A stretch of 64,000 nucleotides of DNA from positions 268,271-332,270 of the IMG/VR virus record IMGVR_UViG_3300009703_004110. The stretch is one strand, 5' to 3'. Positions 24,376 to 33,611 of this stretch are shown one piece after another. Positions within the stretch are counted from its first letter, which is position 1. Each line of letters opens with the position of its first letter. A program made the position numbers and the translations under genes. The notes below the pieces were generated by a model, which searched no databases, was not told where the DNA came from, and worked only from the letters and a program-made list of their open reading frames with translations. The stretch is from a virus.

Positions 24376-24450
24376 AGTTGTTCTCCATTGAGGCATAAGC
24401 CTGCTTTCACTTTCTATCTTACGCCCTCGAATTAAGAGGGTCAAGGGAAA

Positions 24451-24915
24451 TTATGATAATTTTTTAATCAGTCTATCTACTAGGTCTTTCTGTCCCACAA
24501 TTAATCTGAACTTAGCTACCTCTGCTGATACAAATTCACCACGATCAATTTCTGGCACTTGAATCATTGTACCAGAGCCACGCGGCCATTCTATTGTAGT
24601 TAAATTAGAAACGATGATTGGGTCATCTGGTGCTAAGTATCTAGCTCCCCACGCAAACACGTCTTTACGACTTTGTCTGGCTACACCAAGATTTATCAGA
24701 TTGTCGTAATTTAAATCACTAATGCCCGTCTCTTCAAGAAGCTCTCTCTTGGCCGCCTCTAATTGATCCTCACCAGCCTCAATCTTTCCTTTCGGAATTG
24801 ACCAGCGGTCTTTGTCGGGGCCTCTACCGTATGGTCCGCCAACATGACAGACTAAGAATTCTAAATTGTCATCCCTAAAACGATACAGAAGAATTCCGGC
24901 GCTTTTAGCTCTCAT
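24451..24915 (-). CDS. Nudix hydrolase
   Basis: 154 residues. The Nudix box is complete: GKIEAGEDQLEAAKRELLEE then TG, matching G-x5-E-x7-RE-x2-EE-x-G. WSIPKGK before the box and the overall layout resemble diadenosine-polyphosphate or mRNA-cap hydrolases. Substrate not certain. It overlaps the next gene by about 10 bases. Confidence 0.88.
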   Translation of the reverse strand: MRAKSAGILLYRFRDDNLEFLVCHVGGPYGRGPDKDRWSIPKGKIEAGEDQLEAAKRELLEETGISDLNYDNLINLGVARQSRKDVFAWGARYLAPDDPIIVSNLTTIEWPRGSGTMIQVPEIDRGEFVSAEVAKFRLIVGQKDLVDRLIKKLS

Positions 24916-25381
24916 TGAATTTCTCCATATTGAATAAGATTGTATCTACTAAGGCAGAGTTCTTGGTATTATTTAGAACCTCATCTGGTTCTATTTCATA
25001 ACATATATAATACAACTTATCAGAATGGAGAATAAAGTTAGGACTCTGAGCAAGAATACTGTCCAAAGCTTTAGAAACTTCTGCGGCTTTTTTCTCAGCC
25101 TTCTCTCTTCTTCCAATTGCCTTATGATGATTCTTCTTTTTTCTTTTACCATTTAGGTTGCGAACATTACGTAAAGCTTTCTCATGAGCTTTGCGTACTT
25201 CAGTTATTTTATGAGTATATCTATCTGCCCATTCACGATATGCTTCATGATTTCTGAAGATGCGCTTTTCAATTCTAACCCAATTAATCTCAAATAACTT
25301 ATGCCAGTAATAAGATTTCGTGTTGGCGATAATTATTCCGTGTTCATTAAAAAACTCGCATCCCTGCACGAACGATGGCAT
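24905..25381 (-). CDS. FNLDLF-family protein with basic coiled segment
   Basis: 158 residues. A basic, probably coiled-coil middle (KRKKKNHHKAIGRREKAEKK) is followed by a C-terminal end DTILFNMEKFNES that fits the family motif. Overlaps the Nudix start. Function unknown. Confidence 0.6.
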   Translation of the reverse strand: MPSFVQGCEFFNEHGIIIANTKSYYWHKLFEINWVRIEKRIFRNHEAYREWADRYTHKITEVRKAHEKALRNVRNLNGKRKKKNHHKAIGRREKAEKKAAEVSKALDSILAQSPNFILHSDKLYYICYEIEPDEVLNNTKNSALVDTILFNMEKFNES

Positions 25382-25453
25382 CCATAAGCTAGTCTTACCC
25401 CCTTATGAGGCTCTCCAGGTAGCTTTAAATGCTTTTCATGCCAACCGTTGTCC

Positions 25454-25939
25454 TTAAGAAGCTGAGTGAATTCCTGAATTGATATCATTTTTAACTCGCG
25501 TTAGAACTTCACCAAGCCAATTCTTTCCCTGCCAGGTGCTACGGCTTTGTGCTCGCTTATCATCCTTAGCTAATCCAATTCCCCAAATTTTATCATAAGG
25601 GCTGGCTTCAACCAAAATTTTATCACCTGTTGCCAATAGAATCTCTTTAAGCTTTTCATCCTGTGTAAATTTCGCCATGCTAGCACGATAAACAATATCT
25701 TTAGCAGCGCTCTGCCACTTGCCCACATTAAAGTTTTTAACTTTGCGGCCAAGGGCCTTTTGTTCTCTTGGACTATTTGTCTTCATAATCTTACGAAGAG
25801 ATTTAGCGTCCTTGAACATTCTGGCCTTCTCTGCCATCATATATTGTTCTGCGCAATTATACTTAACACCGTTAATTACAAAAGAAGATGGATGCCATTG
25901 ACTAAACGGTCCGCTCCAAAAGAATTCAAATTCTTCCAT
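25454..25939 (-). CDS. NADAR (YbiA-like) protein
   Basis: 161 residues. FWSGPFSQW, NCAEQYMMAEKA, DKIWGIGL and NWLGEVL are typical of the NADAR family. Members remove ADP-ribose from guanine bases, undoing DarT-type attack, or act on riboflavin intermediates. In a phage with NAD+ rebuilding genes an anti-toxin role is likely. Conserved Glu and Trp residues (AEQYM, IWGIG) are present. Confidence 0.9.
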   Translation of the reverse strand: MEEFEFFWSGPFSQWHPSSFVINGVKYNCAEQYMMAEKARMFKDAKSLRKIMKTNSPREQKALGRKVKNFNVGKWQSAAKDIVYRASMAKFTQDEKLKEILLATGDKILVEASPYDKIWGIGLAKDDKRAQSRSTWQGKNWLGEVLTRVKNDINSGIHSAS

Positions 25940-25948
25940 TTTAAATCC

Positions 25949-26431
25949 CTATATAAATTTGTCAAGATTGTAAACTATTGATTCCCCAGCCCTCTTTGGT
26001 ATTACCCCGAGAACATCTTCAATTGGAACCTCTACAATAAAGTCGTTGCCCTTATCGAAAGACATTTGGACAAAGACTCTTTTCTTTTCTTGTCTATTAG
26101 GATCTCTTTCTATTATATACAAAAAGTCTGTGCCACGTATATAATAAGCTTCTGTTCCGTTTAGAAATCCAATCAGTGGCATAAAACAATTAATATCTTC
26201 TGCTAATGGGTATTCTTTTTTAATTCGCTCTTTAACACGCGGATTGGCATAGGATAGGTAAAGATCATAATATGCCAGAGTTCTAATTAGAATGGTTATA
26301 AAACGTCTAATCGTTCGCTTTTGTAATTTATACATTAGCTCGTTTTTGTTCATTCTTTTAGTGGCCCTCTTATTGTGGGTTCTTATCACCTGAATCAGAA
26401 TCCATAAGATATTATATACATTAACTTTCAT
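25949..26431 (-). CDS. FNLDLF-family protein
   Basis: Up to 160 residues; a start at MNKNELMYKLQKRT is also possible. The C-terminus (VEVPIEDVLGVIPKRAGESI then VYNLDKFI) is a textbook example of the family motif. Ends with TAG, and the frame continues into the NADAR gene. Located downstream of tRNA-Gln(CTG). Function unknown. Confidence 0.65.
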   Translation of the reverse strand: MKVNVYNILWILIQVIRTHNKRATKRMNKNELMYKLQKRTIRRFITILIRTLAYYDLYLSYANPRVKERIKKEYPLAEDINCFMPLIGFLNGTEAYYIRGTDFLYIIERDPNRQEKKRVFVQMSFDKGNDFIVEVPIEDVLGVIPKRAGESIVYNLDKFI

Positions 26432-26450
26432 ACTATCTCATAGGAGCTTA

Positions 26451-26525
26451 TGGATGGGGTATTAGGACTCGAACCTAAAGTAGCAGGTCCAGAGCCCACT
26501 GTGTTGCCAATTACACCATACCCCA
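26451..26525 (-). tRNA. tRNA-Gln(CTG)
   Basis: Acceptor TGGGGTA/TACCCCA, D-stem GTG/CAC, anticodon stem GTGGG/CCTGC with loop CTCTGGA (CTG), T-arm TTAGG/CCTAA, CCA encoded. U1-A72 is typical of tRNA-Gln. Confidence 0.93.
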
Positions 26526-26559
26526 ATAGCATCTTTACTTATTACTGATTTGTTATAGT

Positions 26560-26844
26560 TTAAACAAACAGGTCAAAGTGAAAGATCACTTGTGATTTTA
26601 TATTTGGTGGAAGCATTTCGAAGAATTGCTCAATAGGAATTTCTACCCTGTCGCTATAAGCTTGTCCAAAATAATATCTTACTAAAGGACTCCCATCAGA
26701 ATTTATTCCGCATATTTCAATTAGTAAGTGTGTTCCATTGACTTTATAAAAGCCGCGATATATCTGAGAAAGAAAGGGCAAATGATGGGCTTCTTCGGCC
26801 CCATCAACTACGCCATATCTATTCGGTATATTCCTATAGCTCAC
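26560..26844 (-). CDS. FNLDLF-family protein
   Basis: About 94 residues from a GTG at 26844 that overlaps the stop of the HD gene as GTGA. C-terminus VEIPIEQFFEMLPPNIKSQV then IFHFDLFV. Upstream of tRNA-Gln(CTG), with another family member on the other side of that tRNA. Function unknown. Confidence 0.65.
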   Translation of the reverse strand: MSYRNIPNRYGVVDGAEEAHHLPFLSQIYRGFYKVNGTHLLIEICGINSDGSPLVRYYFGQAYSDRVEIPIEQFFEMLPPNIKSQVIFHFDLFV

Positions 26845-27389
26845 CTTGCTATAAGCCTCTCTAAGTATTCCCACATTTCTGCGGGAGCATTAGTTGAGCC
26901 TTGCAGCTTTGCCTTAAAGGCAGACCATTCCTTACGATACATGCCAAGGAGATTCTTTTTCTTAGTATGACAATGCTCTATGTTGGCAATTCGATCTGCT
27001 AACTTTAGAATGATTGCATCTTTAATCTCTATAATCTTGCCATGACTTTTGGCATGACGCTCCCTACGGTTCTTACCAGGCTCATTAGAGACGGCATAAA
27101 CAAGTAATGCCACGTCATCACCGAAGACTTCCGCAACCTCTTCTCTAGTCACATGAGTATCCTCAATAACATCATGAAGAATTGCGGCAAGAATCAGCCT
27201 TCTTGATCTGGCACGTTCATAGTCGTCTTCTAACCAGGGGCCAAATCCATAACGAACCAGCACTTGAGACACTTGTACAAGATGCATAACATAAGGCACA
27301 TTGCCATACATTTGATCGCCATGAGCATCAACAGCAAACTCAATTGCTTTTTGGTATTCACTATCAAACTCTTTAATACCAAACAACAT
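26841..27389 (-). CDS. SpoT/MESH1-like HD hydrolase
   Basis: 182 residues with the (p)ppGpp hydrolase pattern: YVMHLVQV (first His), ILHDVIEDT (HD and ED), KLADRIANIEH (late Asp and Asn). It has no synthetase domain, like small alarmone hydrolases. It may lower ppGpp during infection, or hydrolyse another nucleotide. A second protein of this type is at 47.3 kb. It is coupled to the following gene by GTGA. Confidence 0.85.
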   Translation of the reverse strand: MLFGIKEFDSEYQKAIEFAVDAHGDQMYGNVPYVMHLVQVSQVLVRYGFGPWLEDDYERARSRRLILAAILHDVIEDTHVTREEVAEVFGDDVALLVYAVSNEPGKNRRERHAKSHGKIIEIKDAIILKLADRIANIEHCHTKKKNLLGMYRKEWSAFKAKLQGSTNAPAEMWEYLERLIAR

Positions 27390-27436
27390 AATACACCTCG
27401 ACTATATTCTATTACCTGTCAGCTTTTCTTTCTAAG

Positions 27437-28906
27437 TTAGCCGCTAGTTCTCATGGTTGGAAATAAGATTACATCCCGGATAGAGGTTCGATTTGTTAAA
27501 ATCATAACCAGCCGGTCAATACCGATACCTTCGCCAGCCGTTGGTGGCATACCGAAAGTTAAAGCTCTAACGTAATCTTCATCAAAATACATTGCCTCAT
27601 CATCGCCGGCATTCTTCCTCACTACCTGAGCAGCAAAGCGATCAGCTTGATCCATCGGATCATTAAGTTCGGAAAAGGCATTTGCAATTTCCATACCAGC
27701 AACAAATAACTCAAACCTATCGGTCACCCGTGGGTCGTCATCATTACGTCTAGCAAGCGGGCTGATCTCTGTTGGATAGTGAGTTACAAACGTTGGATTA
27801 ATCAACTGATCTTCAATGTATGTATCAAAGATTAATGTAAACATTTCTCCAATAGAGTCTGGTAGCTCACTCTCATAAGCTGGATTAGCTGACTGCCAAA
27901 ATTCGTGCAAGTTTTGAATCGAATAAGGATCGCCCTCAACACCAACCTTTGTTAGCAACTCATCAAACCTGGCTTCGCCCCATTGGCCGAAGTCAATTTC
28001 AGTATCACCATACGGTCTAACTAAATTACTATAGCCAAACAAATCTCCAACCAACTCAGTAATCATATTCTGAGTCATCTTCATTAGATCACGATAAGTA
28101 GAGTGAGCCGCATAGAATTCAACAGTAGTGAATTCAGGATTGTGCTTGGTGGAAATCCCCTCATTTCTGAAATTCTTTCCAATCTCATATACACGATCTA
28201 GCCCGCCAACAATTAATCTCTTAAGATAAAGCTCTGGAGCAATTCTCATAAAGAGATCCATATCTAAAGCATTATGGTGCGTTACGAATGGCTTAGCTGA
28301 CGCTCCGCCAGGAATCGGCTGTAAGGTCGGGGTCTCTACCTCTAAAAAACCTCGATCTTCTAAGTGCCGACGTACTCCGCTAACAATCTTAGATCTTGTA
28401 ATAAAGACTTGCCTACTGTCATCATTGACTGCCATGTCTAAGTAACGCATTCGAGAACGTGTCTCTTGGTTAGTTAGACCGACATGCCTATCTGGCATAC
28501 CCGCAATATTCTTGGAATACAAATGAATCTCTGCTACATTTACAGTCAACTCACCCATGCGCGTGCGCATCATGGTTCCAGCGAACCAGACCCAATCACC
28601 AATATCCATCGCCTTCCATTCGGCAAACTGTTCTGCACCAACAGTCTTCTTTGATACCATAATCTGAATGGCAGCATCTTGACCATTTACGCGGCCAAAC
28701 CCAAGCTTACCAAGCTCATTCTTAAATCGCAATCTTCCAGCGGATGATACGGTCATATCATTCATGGCCGCAATAGAGTGCTCACTATAAGCAGTAACAA
28801 TGCTCTCAACGCTGGTGTCAAATGGTATATCATTCGGATATGGCTCGATTCCTTCTGCCCTGAGGCGTAGCGCCTTGTCTCTCATTTCTTCATTAAACTG
28901 AAACAT
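27437..28906 (-). CDS. lysS: Lysyl-tRNA synthetase (class II)
   Basis: 489 residues, the usual length. An N-terminal OB-fold anticodon domain is followed by motif 2 (FRNEGISTKHNPEF) and motif 3 (GEGIGIDRLVMILTN). Charges tRNA-Lys; no tRNA-Lys was found in this window. The start overlaps the preceding gene by 14 bases. Confidence 0.97.
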   Translation of the reverse strand: MFQFNEEMRDKALRLRAEGIEPYPNDIPFDTSVESIVTAYSEHSIAAMNDMTVSSAGRLRFKNELGKLGFGRVNGQDAAIQIMVSKKTVGAEQFAEWKAMDIGDWVWFAGTMMRTRMGELTVNVAEIHLYSKNIAGMPDRHVGLTNQETRSRMRYLDMAVNDDSRQVFITRSKIVSGVRRHLEDRGFLEVETPTLQPIPGGASAKPFVTHHNALDMDLFMRIAPELYLKRLIVGGLDRVYEIGKNFRNEGISTKHNPEFTTVEFYAAHSTYRDLMKMTQNMITELVGDLFGYSNLVRPYGDTEIDFGQWGEARFDELLTKVGVEGDPYSIQNLHEFWQSANPAYESELPDSIGEMFTLIFDTYIEDQLINPTFVTHYPTEISPLARRNDDDPRVTDRFELFVAGMEIANAFSELNDPMDQADRFAAQVVRKNAGDDEAMYFDEDYVRALTFGMPPTAGEGIGIDRLVMILTNRTSIRDVILFPTMRTSG

Positions 28907-29249
28907 CTGAGGCTCCGGCGTTTAAAATATCTTCTACTTCAACCATCATTCTGCCATAAGCATCATATGTGCCAGGCAACATCATCATGGTTTCGGCGGT
29001 AAAAAGATTATCTGCTGCACTTTCGTGAACACCGGACAGGTGATCCAAAGCTTCCTCTGTATCCATTCCGGTAATTGATTCAAGTAATTGTTCGTGAGCC
29101 TCTGCATATAAAGATCTGTATTCAGACGGATCTTCCGCAGAGTCATCAACAACCTTCTGTAATGTTTGTCTAAACCTATCAAGCTTTTCTTCCGCAGTAT
29201 TTCCGCGAACACGCCCTGGTCTAAAAAATTCTAATGGGTTATCCTGCAT
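28893..29249 (-). CDS. Hypothetical protein between def and lysS
   Basis: 118 residues, acidic and helical, overlapping both neighbours by about 10 bases. It has a Met-rich segment (AETMMMLPGTYDAYGRMMVE). No known family. Its place suggests co-expression with peptide deformylase and LysRS. Confidence 0.65.
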   Translation of the reverse strand: MQDNPLEFFRPGRVRGNTAEEKLDRFRQTLQKVVDDSAEDPSEYRSLYAEAHEQLLESITGMDTEEALDHLSGVHESAADNLFTAETMMMLPGTYDAYGRMMVEVEDILNAGASDVSV

Positions 29250-29808
29250 TTGCTCTCTCCATAAGCCTTTTGCTAATCTTCTTCAACTTCTTATTAAAAC
29301 GACTTCGTTTAAGACTGCTAGCGTGCTTAAGGAGAGTGATTCCATCTAAATGGTCAATCTCATGTTGGATAATAACTGCAACAAACCCTGTGAAAATTTC
29401 TTCTACAAAGTCGCCGGTCACTGTTTGATATCTGACAGATACTTCATCTGGCCTTGATACTTTGACGGCCATTGAGGGCAAGGATAAGCATCCTTCTTCT
29501 GACGTGATCTCTGTTTCTGATGCTTCAAGAATTACTGGATTGACGAGCTTTAATGCTCCTGAGGCATATCCTCCACCATAAGCTGATGCCGGAGAATAGT
29601 CTCCAACATGCCCTGTATCAATCACAATTAATCTGCGACTATCACCAACTTGTGGCGCAGCTAATCCCACACCATTGTTGCCGTACATAGTTATCAGCAT
29701 TTCAGACATATATGCGTCCAGATCATCTCCGAACTCATCTTCGGTTACATCACGAGCAACCTGATTCAAAATTGTACTGCCTGGAAATCCAGGAATTAAA
29801 ATTCTCAT
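29239..29808 (-). CDS. def: Peptide deformylase
   Basis: 189 residues. All three motifs are present: NNGVGLAAPQVG, EEGCLSLP and QHEIDHLDG (metal-binding Cys and two His, catalytic Glu). Removes the formyl group from new proteins. Longer than the smallest phage deformylases because of an insertion (GDYSPASAYGGGYASG) between motifs 1 and 2. Confidence 0.96.
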   Translation of the reverse strand: MRILIPGFPGSTILNQVARDVTEDEFGDDLDAYMSEMLITMYGNNGVGLAAPQVGDSRRLIVIDTGHVGDYSPASAYGGGYASGALKLVNPVILEASETEITSEEGCLSLPSMAVKVSRPDEVSVRYQTVTGDFVEEIFTGFVAVIIQHEIDHLDGITLLKHASSLKRSRFNKKLKKISKRLMERANAG

Positions 29809-29837
29809 AATTACTTTCCTTTATCCAATTTCTTTTA

Positions 29838-29924
29838 TGGCGGAGAGTACAGGATTCGAACCTGTGAGGCTGTTACGCCGACGAGTTAGCAACCCGTTCC
29901 CTTAAACCGCTCGGGCAACTCTCC
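29838..29924 (-). tRNA. tRNA-Ser(GCT)
   Basis: Acceptor GGAGAGT/ACTCTCC, anticodon stem ACGGG/CTCGT with loop TTGCTAA (GCT), long variable arm of 15 nt (CGGCGTAACAGCCTC), T-arm ACAGG/CCTGT, G73, CCA. A regular class II tRNA. Confidence 0.95.
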
Positions 29925-29929
29925 ATACT

Positions 29930-30223
29930 TTATTCTATATATTCAAATATGATATATTCACGAGACCATTCAGGAAAAGCTCTGCGTATCAGTTCTTTGA
30001 CTTTAAATTCTTTATTAGATTGCTGCTTATAGCTTTTAAACTTCTTACGCAATTTAACAGGAATAGTTAATCGCAATTGCTGGCCGCCACCTTCTGGGCA
30101 GACATAATATTCTAATCTAATGCGTTGACCAAATCGACTATAGCCGTTCATTACTTCGTGAGCAATTGATTCAATACGAGGCAGATAGTCTAAAACAATG
30201 TCGTGCGCTTTACTAGCTGTCAT
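29930..30223 (-). CDS. Small hypothetical protein
   Basis: 97 residues from ATG 30223 (MTASKAHDIVLDYLPRIES...), overlapping the end of the preceding gene by 11 bases. The middle is basic (LRKKFKSYKQQSNKEFK). No known family. Confidence 0.6.
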   Translation of the reverse strand: MTASKAHDIVLDYLPRIESIAHEVMNGYSRFGQRIRLEYYVCPEGGGQQLRLTIPVKLRKKFKSYKQQSNKEFKVKELIRRAFPEWSREYIIFEYIE

Positions 30224-30428
30224 CAGATACCTGCTTCTCAGCAATATCTTCCGGCATACTTTCAAGTCGCTTTAGCTCTAGCAGCCTATCATGCAGATAC
30301 TTTAGTCCGGTAAGTCTCTCCATGTGAAGCAGGTAAGGCACATTTTGCGAGACAACTAGTTGCTCTAAATCGCCCAACACAAGTTCCGCTTTTTCAAATT
30401 CTGTTTCAGCACTCATAATATTCTCCAA
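30213..30428 (-). CDS. Small hypothetical protein
   Basis: 71 residues, mainly helical (MENIMSAETEFEKAELVLGD...), first gene after the NAMPT transcript and the 13-bp hairpin. Stop TAG is followed directly by TAA. No known family. Confidence 0.6.
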   Translation of the reverse strand: MENIMSAETEFEKAELVLGDLEQLVVSQNVPYLLHMERLTGLKYLHDRLLELKRLESMPEDIAEKQVSDDS

Positions 30429-30436
30429 ATAGGTGC

Positions 30437-30484
30437 GGCAAAGATTAGGGATCCAAACCCCTTGAAAACAACCTAATCTTTGCC
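30437..30484 (-). terminator. 13-bp perfect hairpin after NAMPT
   Basis: GGCAAAGATTAGG (30437-30449) and CCTAATCTTTGCC (30472-30484) pair perfectly, with a further AGGT/ACCT extension and a 22-nt loop. It lies between the NAMPT stop and the next gene. No U tract follows, so it may act as mRNA protection or regulation and not as a simple terminator. Confidence 0.6.
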
Positions 30485-30542
30485 TACCTCTTTGAATAGT
30501 ACCATGCAGAGTAACTTCGTTCAGAAAAATATTCTGTCTTTC

Positions 30543-32213
30543 TTACTCGTATGCATTCATGCTGCCACTTTCAATCTTGGCTGCTTCGACTTCCAACTTC
30601 TCTCGCATCAGTGGGCTTAGAATATCACACTTAGCAGGACGCTTTGCCCAATCAGCATTAAGACGCTCACGCATTTGATCGAAGTCTTCGAAGACATAAT
30701 CAACAGGTCCACAGTCCCAGATGACCTCAAGCAAGTCTGTCTCCATACGATAATCTTCCCAGCTTGTTCCTGTTGCAGGATATACCTTCAACTCAGAACC
30801 AACGGAATTAACGATGGTAAGTCCGGGCAGGCTCATCTTGCTAAGGTCACGACTCGGCTTCTTCATAACATCACGAACCGTTCCGTCCGCATACTCGATA
30901 CGACAAAGCTTGGTTGCACACTTTAGTGTGTCACGGTTCTGCTTCTGTAGCAAACCACCGCCCATACCAAAGGCGACATTCTGAGCACTATAACCAGCAT
31001 TCAAAACGGCACGGAGAATAGCGGCAAGGATGCGAGCATCAATACCGTCTCCCTGGATTACAGCCGCTCCGTTAAGAACCTTGTAACCCTTGCTGTTAAC
31101 TGTCACACCGAATGCTGCCTCGCAAGCTTCCAGTCCATCTAGAACACATCTAACAGGATCGCCAGAGTCAGGACGTACTACGAATAGAATTCCCTGCTTC
31201 TGCGCCAGTGGTGCAATCTGAGGAAGAATCGTCCAAAGGAACGATGCTCGATCAGGATTATTATAGTTATAAGAATCAGCAACACAGCTAAGGATTGCTC
31301 CCTCAGGAGTGATTCCAATAAGATGCTCAACTGCGGCCATTTCCTTAGGCCAAGCTGTCATCACACTGTGCTCAGATGCAAGTACCGATTCACCAACCGG
31401 ACGACCTTCGTTCCACTTAGTTGCAAGCCAACCAGCAGTCATGGTATCAGTACCTTCAAAACTTAGAAGGTGACCGGCACCAGTAGTCATCGCAGTTTCT
31501 GCGCTCGATACTCCACGCGAACCAAAATCATGCAAACGGCTGGGAAGCAAGAAGTCAAGCTCTGCTTCAACAGACTCATCAAATGCGGCACGAATCAGAC
31601 GCCAAACATGACGGCTCTTAGTAGCAGTAACGGACGGGCTCCACAGACGCATCAACGCAGTCTCAAGCCAAGTCACCAGATACACAAACTCATCGTCTGT
31701 TAGATTATCTGTGCTTGCCGTAATTGTAAAGCAAGGAACATTCGGATAAACCACTGTTCCATCACGTAGCGCCTTAATCTTGATGGGAATATATCCACCA
31801 TTATCTACGACCTTCTGCCATAGATGCTTGGGCCAACTCATCGGAGTCTTTGCGACACCATGAGTCTTTAGATAGGTCTCTGCTTCATCTACTTCAAACT
31901 GCTCAATTCGATGAGAGATAACAGTTTCAAATAGGTAGCGCATACCAAAGAAAACGATTCGCTCGTCCTCTGCTGTGAGTGGGCCACGGAATGTAAAGTA
32001 CGCAGTCATTGACTTTGCGTCAGGATACATCTGCCAGTGTCCAGTCTTATAAGTATCCGTGTCCAGTAGGAACGGGATACGTCGAGGGTCGCTTTTTAGA
32101 ATGTCAATCTTAAGCTGTTCCATCAGATCCGCTAAGGCATCTGATCCTGCTGCGCCGTGTATCTGTAAGATATTACATTCTGCTTCTCTAATAATATCAT
32201 TTATATTTCTCAT
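30543..32213 (-). CDS. nadV: Nicotinamide phosphoribosyltransferase (NAMPT)
   Basis: Joins nicotinamide with PRPP to make NMN. 556 residues; the family is about 460-490, so the first 45 are an extension. DTDTYKTGHWQMYP, ASEHSVM (active-site His) and VVRPDSGDP (PRPP site) are clear. The product is used by the next enzyme, NMNAT-Nudix, two genes upstream. Together they form a two-step NAD+ rebuilding route like the phage NARP2 pathway, which counters defence systems that destroy NAD+. Confidence 0.95.
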   Translation of the reverse strand: MRNINDIIREAECNILQIHGAAGSDALADLMEQLKIDILKSDPRRIPFLLDTDTYKTGHWQMYPDAKSMTAYFTFRGPLTAEDERIVFFGMRYLFETVISHRIEQFEVDEAETYLKTHGVAKTPMSWPKHLWQKVVDNGGYIPIKIKALRDGTVVYPNVPCFTITASTDNLTDDEFVYLVTWLETALMRLWSPSVTATKSRHVWRLIRAAFDESVEAELDFLLPSRLHDFGSRGVSSAETAMTTGAGHLLSFEGTDTMTAGWLATKWNEGRPVGESVLASEHSVMTAWPKEMAAVEHLIGITPEGAILSCVADSYNYNNPDRASFLWTILPQIAPLAQKQGILFVVRPDSGDPVRCVLDGLEACEAAFGVTVNSKGYKVLNGAAVIQGDGIDARILAAILRAVLNAGYSAQNVAFGMGGGLLQKQNRDTLKCATKLCRIEYADGTVRDVMKKPSRDLSKMSLPGLTIVNSVGSELKVYPATGTSWEDYRMETDLLEVIWDCGPVDYVFEDFDQMRERLNADWAKRPAKCDILSPLMREKLEVEAAKIESGSMNAYE

Positions 32214-32243
32214 GAGTCTATTCTCCTATTTGTTTTGCGGGAT

Positions 32244-32453
32244 CTATTCCCTAATTATGATGATGGTTCTCTTTCCATCTTTAATGCCCCTTCCCTTAAC
32301 AGGCTTGGCATTTGTTGGGTTATCATAGTAACCGCCTCTTCCATCGTCTATCCACTCGCCTCTATTACAGTTGCAAGTCAATACAGGTCCGTCTCCGCAT
32401 CTACCATCATAGAGTGCTCCGGCACCACATACACTACACTTATAGTCTCTCAT
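32244..32453 (-). CDS. Small zinc-ribbon protein between NAD genes
   Basis: 69 residues with CSVCG near the start and CNCNRG in the middle, a likely zinc site. Between NAMPT and NMNAT and co-transcribed with them. Ends TIIIIRE. Function unknown. Confidence 0.65.
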   Translation of the reverse strand: MRDYKCSVCGAGALYDGRCGDGPVLTCNCNRGEWIDDGRGGYYDNPTNAKPVKGRGIKDGKRTIIIIRE

Positions 32454-32477
32454 ACTCCTTTTCCTTCGGGTCTATTC

Positions 32478-33611
32478 CTAGTATGCCATGCTTTCGATAA
32501 TATCAAGGTGATCCTCAAACAAAAGGTGTGGCATATCATTAATGACTTCGCTTAGAGCGAACCATTGTACTCTGGTTACTTCCCTCTCAAATCCACGCTC
32601 GGGCTTAAGTTGGGGAATCTTAAACCATGAAGGAACATCCCATCGAAACGCATGTGTGAGCACACGCCCACGCTGGCTTCTCTTTGGGTGATCGAAACGG
32701 TCTTCCTTAGTCAACCATTCGTCACGTACCTTCATTCGTGTCTCTTCCTGTAGCTCGCGCTTTGCGCCAGCAACAGCCGTCTCATCCGCCTCAAGGAATC
32801 CTCCTGGCAGAGCCCACAGTCCCTTGCCGGGATGTGAGCGACGACGAACAAGTAGAATGTTACCCTGATGGATAACTACATTATCTGTCGTCATAAACTG
32901 TAGCTTATGACCAGCGGGGCTAATTTGCCTAATCCTTTCTCCGGACTCATCAATGATCCAGAGATACTGATCTTTTGGCAACCCTTCTAATGGGTCATAC
33001 TTGCTTCGATACTTTAGAATATGCTTATGTCCAGCGGCCATGTTCTTGCCGTGCTCTGTGCCTATCCATTGGGACAGGAGCTCTGAAGTAGATGAGGCAA
33101 CAAGGCTCATCCAGTCATTGGACTCGTTCATATAAAGTCCGTGCATAATTTCTGCATATCGGCTTTCAATATCTTCAATAACCTCTACCTCAGAATTCCA
33201 TCGAGGGAAGCTATTTAAATAGTCAGTTTCTTCATGCCTTCTATCTACACCATACAAAGTGATATTGCAATCACTTAGTCGGTGATCTGGCCCATAGGCT
33301 GACTTAATTCCTTCTGAGACAGCCTCTTGAACCTTAGTAAGAAAACGTGTCTTATTATACCAGTAATCACGAGCCCTTCTGTATTCGACCTTGTGATAAT
33401 CTAAACCGTAATCTGCAAGGGCCTCATCAATCATGTTTGATCGTTCTGCCGCTACAAAGGGGTCTCTGGAGTCACGGGCTGTATCAGATGAGCCAAGGAT
33501 AACTACTACAATGTTATTATCACTAATGGCCGGGCTGAATAGCCGCTCAATTTGTTCTAGGGTCACAGGCTGAAATCGCCCAATGATTACGCCTACATTT
33601 GGATTCTGCAT
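32478..33611 (-). CDS. nadM: NMN adenylyltransferase-Nudix fusion
   Basis: 377 residues. The N-terminal half starts NVGVIIGRFQPVTLEQIE, the NMNAT fold that makes NAD+ from NMN and ATP. The usual FHxGH is replaced by VTLEQ, so the catalytic His is missing or moved. The C-terminal half has a Nudix box (GGFLEADETAVAGAKRELQEE then T), as in bacterial NMNAT/ADP-ribose pyrophosphatase fusions. Next to NAMPT. Confidence 0.88.
   Translation of the reverse strand: MQNPNVGVIIGRFQPVTLEQIERLFSPAISDNNIVVVILGSSDTARDSRDPFVAAERSNMIDEALADYGLDYHKVEYRRARDYWYNKTRFLTKVQEAVSEGIKSAYGPDHRLSDCNITLYGVDRRHEETDYLNSFPRWNSEVEVIEDIESRYAEIMHGLYMNESNDWMSLVASSTSELLSQWIGTEHGKNMAAGHKHILKYRSKYDPLEGLPKDQYLWIIDESGERIRQISPAGHKLQFMTTDNVVIHQGNILLVRRRSHPGKGLWALPGGFLEADETAVAGAKRELQEETRMKVRDEWLTKEDRFDHPKRSQRGRVLTHAFRWDVPSWFKIPQLKPERGFEREVTRVQWFALSEVINDMPHLLFEDHLDIIESMAY

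Noticed and set aside
24330-24380. tmRNA-like tag (ENNYVALHH)
   Set aside because: A frame with this peptide exists, but the overlapping frame MLHYIINNG has the better spacing to GGAG, and no tRNA-like ends surround it.
24115-24435. Plus-strand protein of 106 residues
   Set aside because: It runs through tRNA-Pro and a structured RNA on the other strand and has no protein-like pattern.
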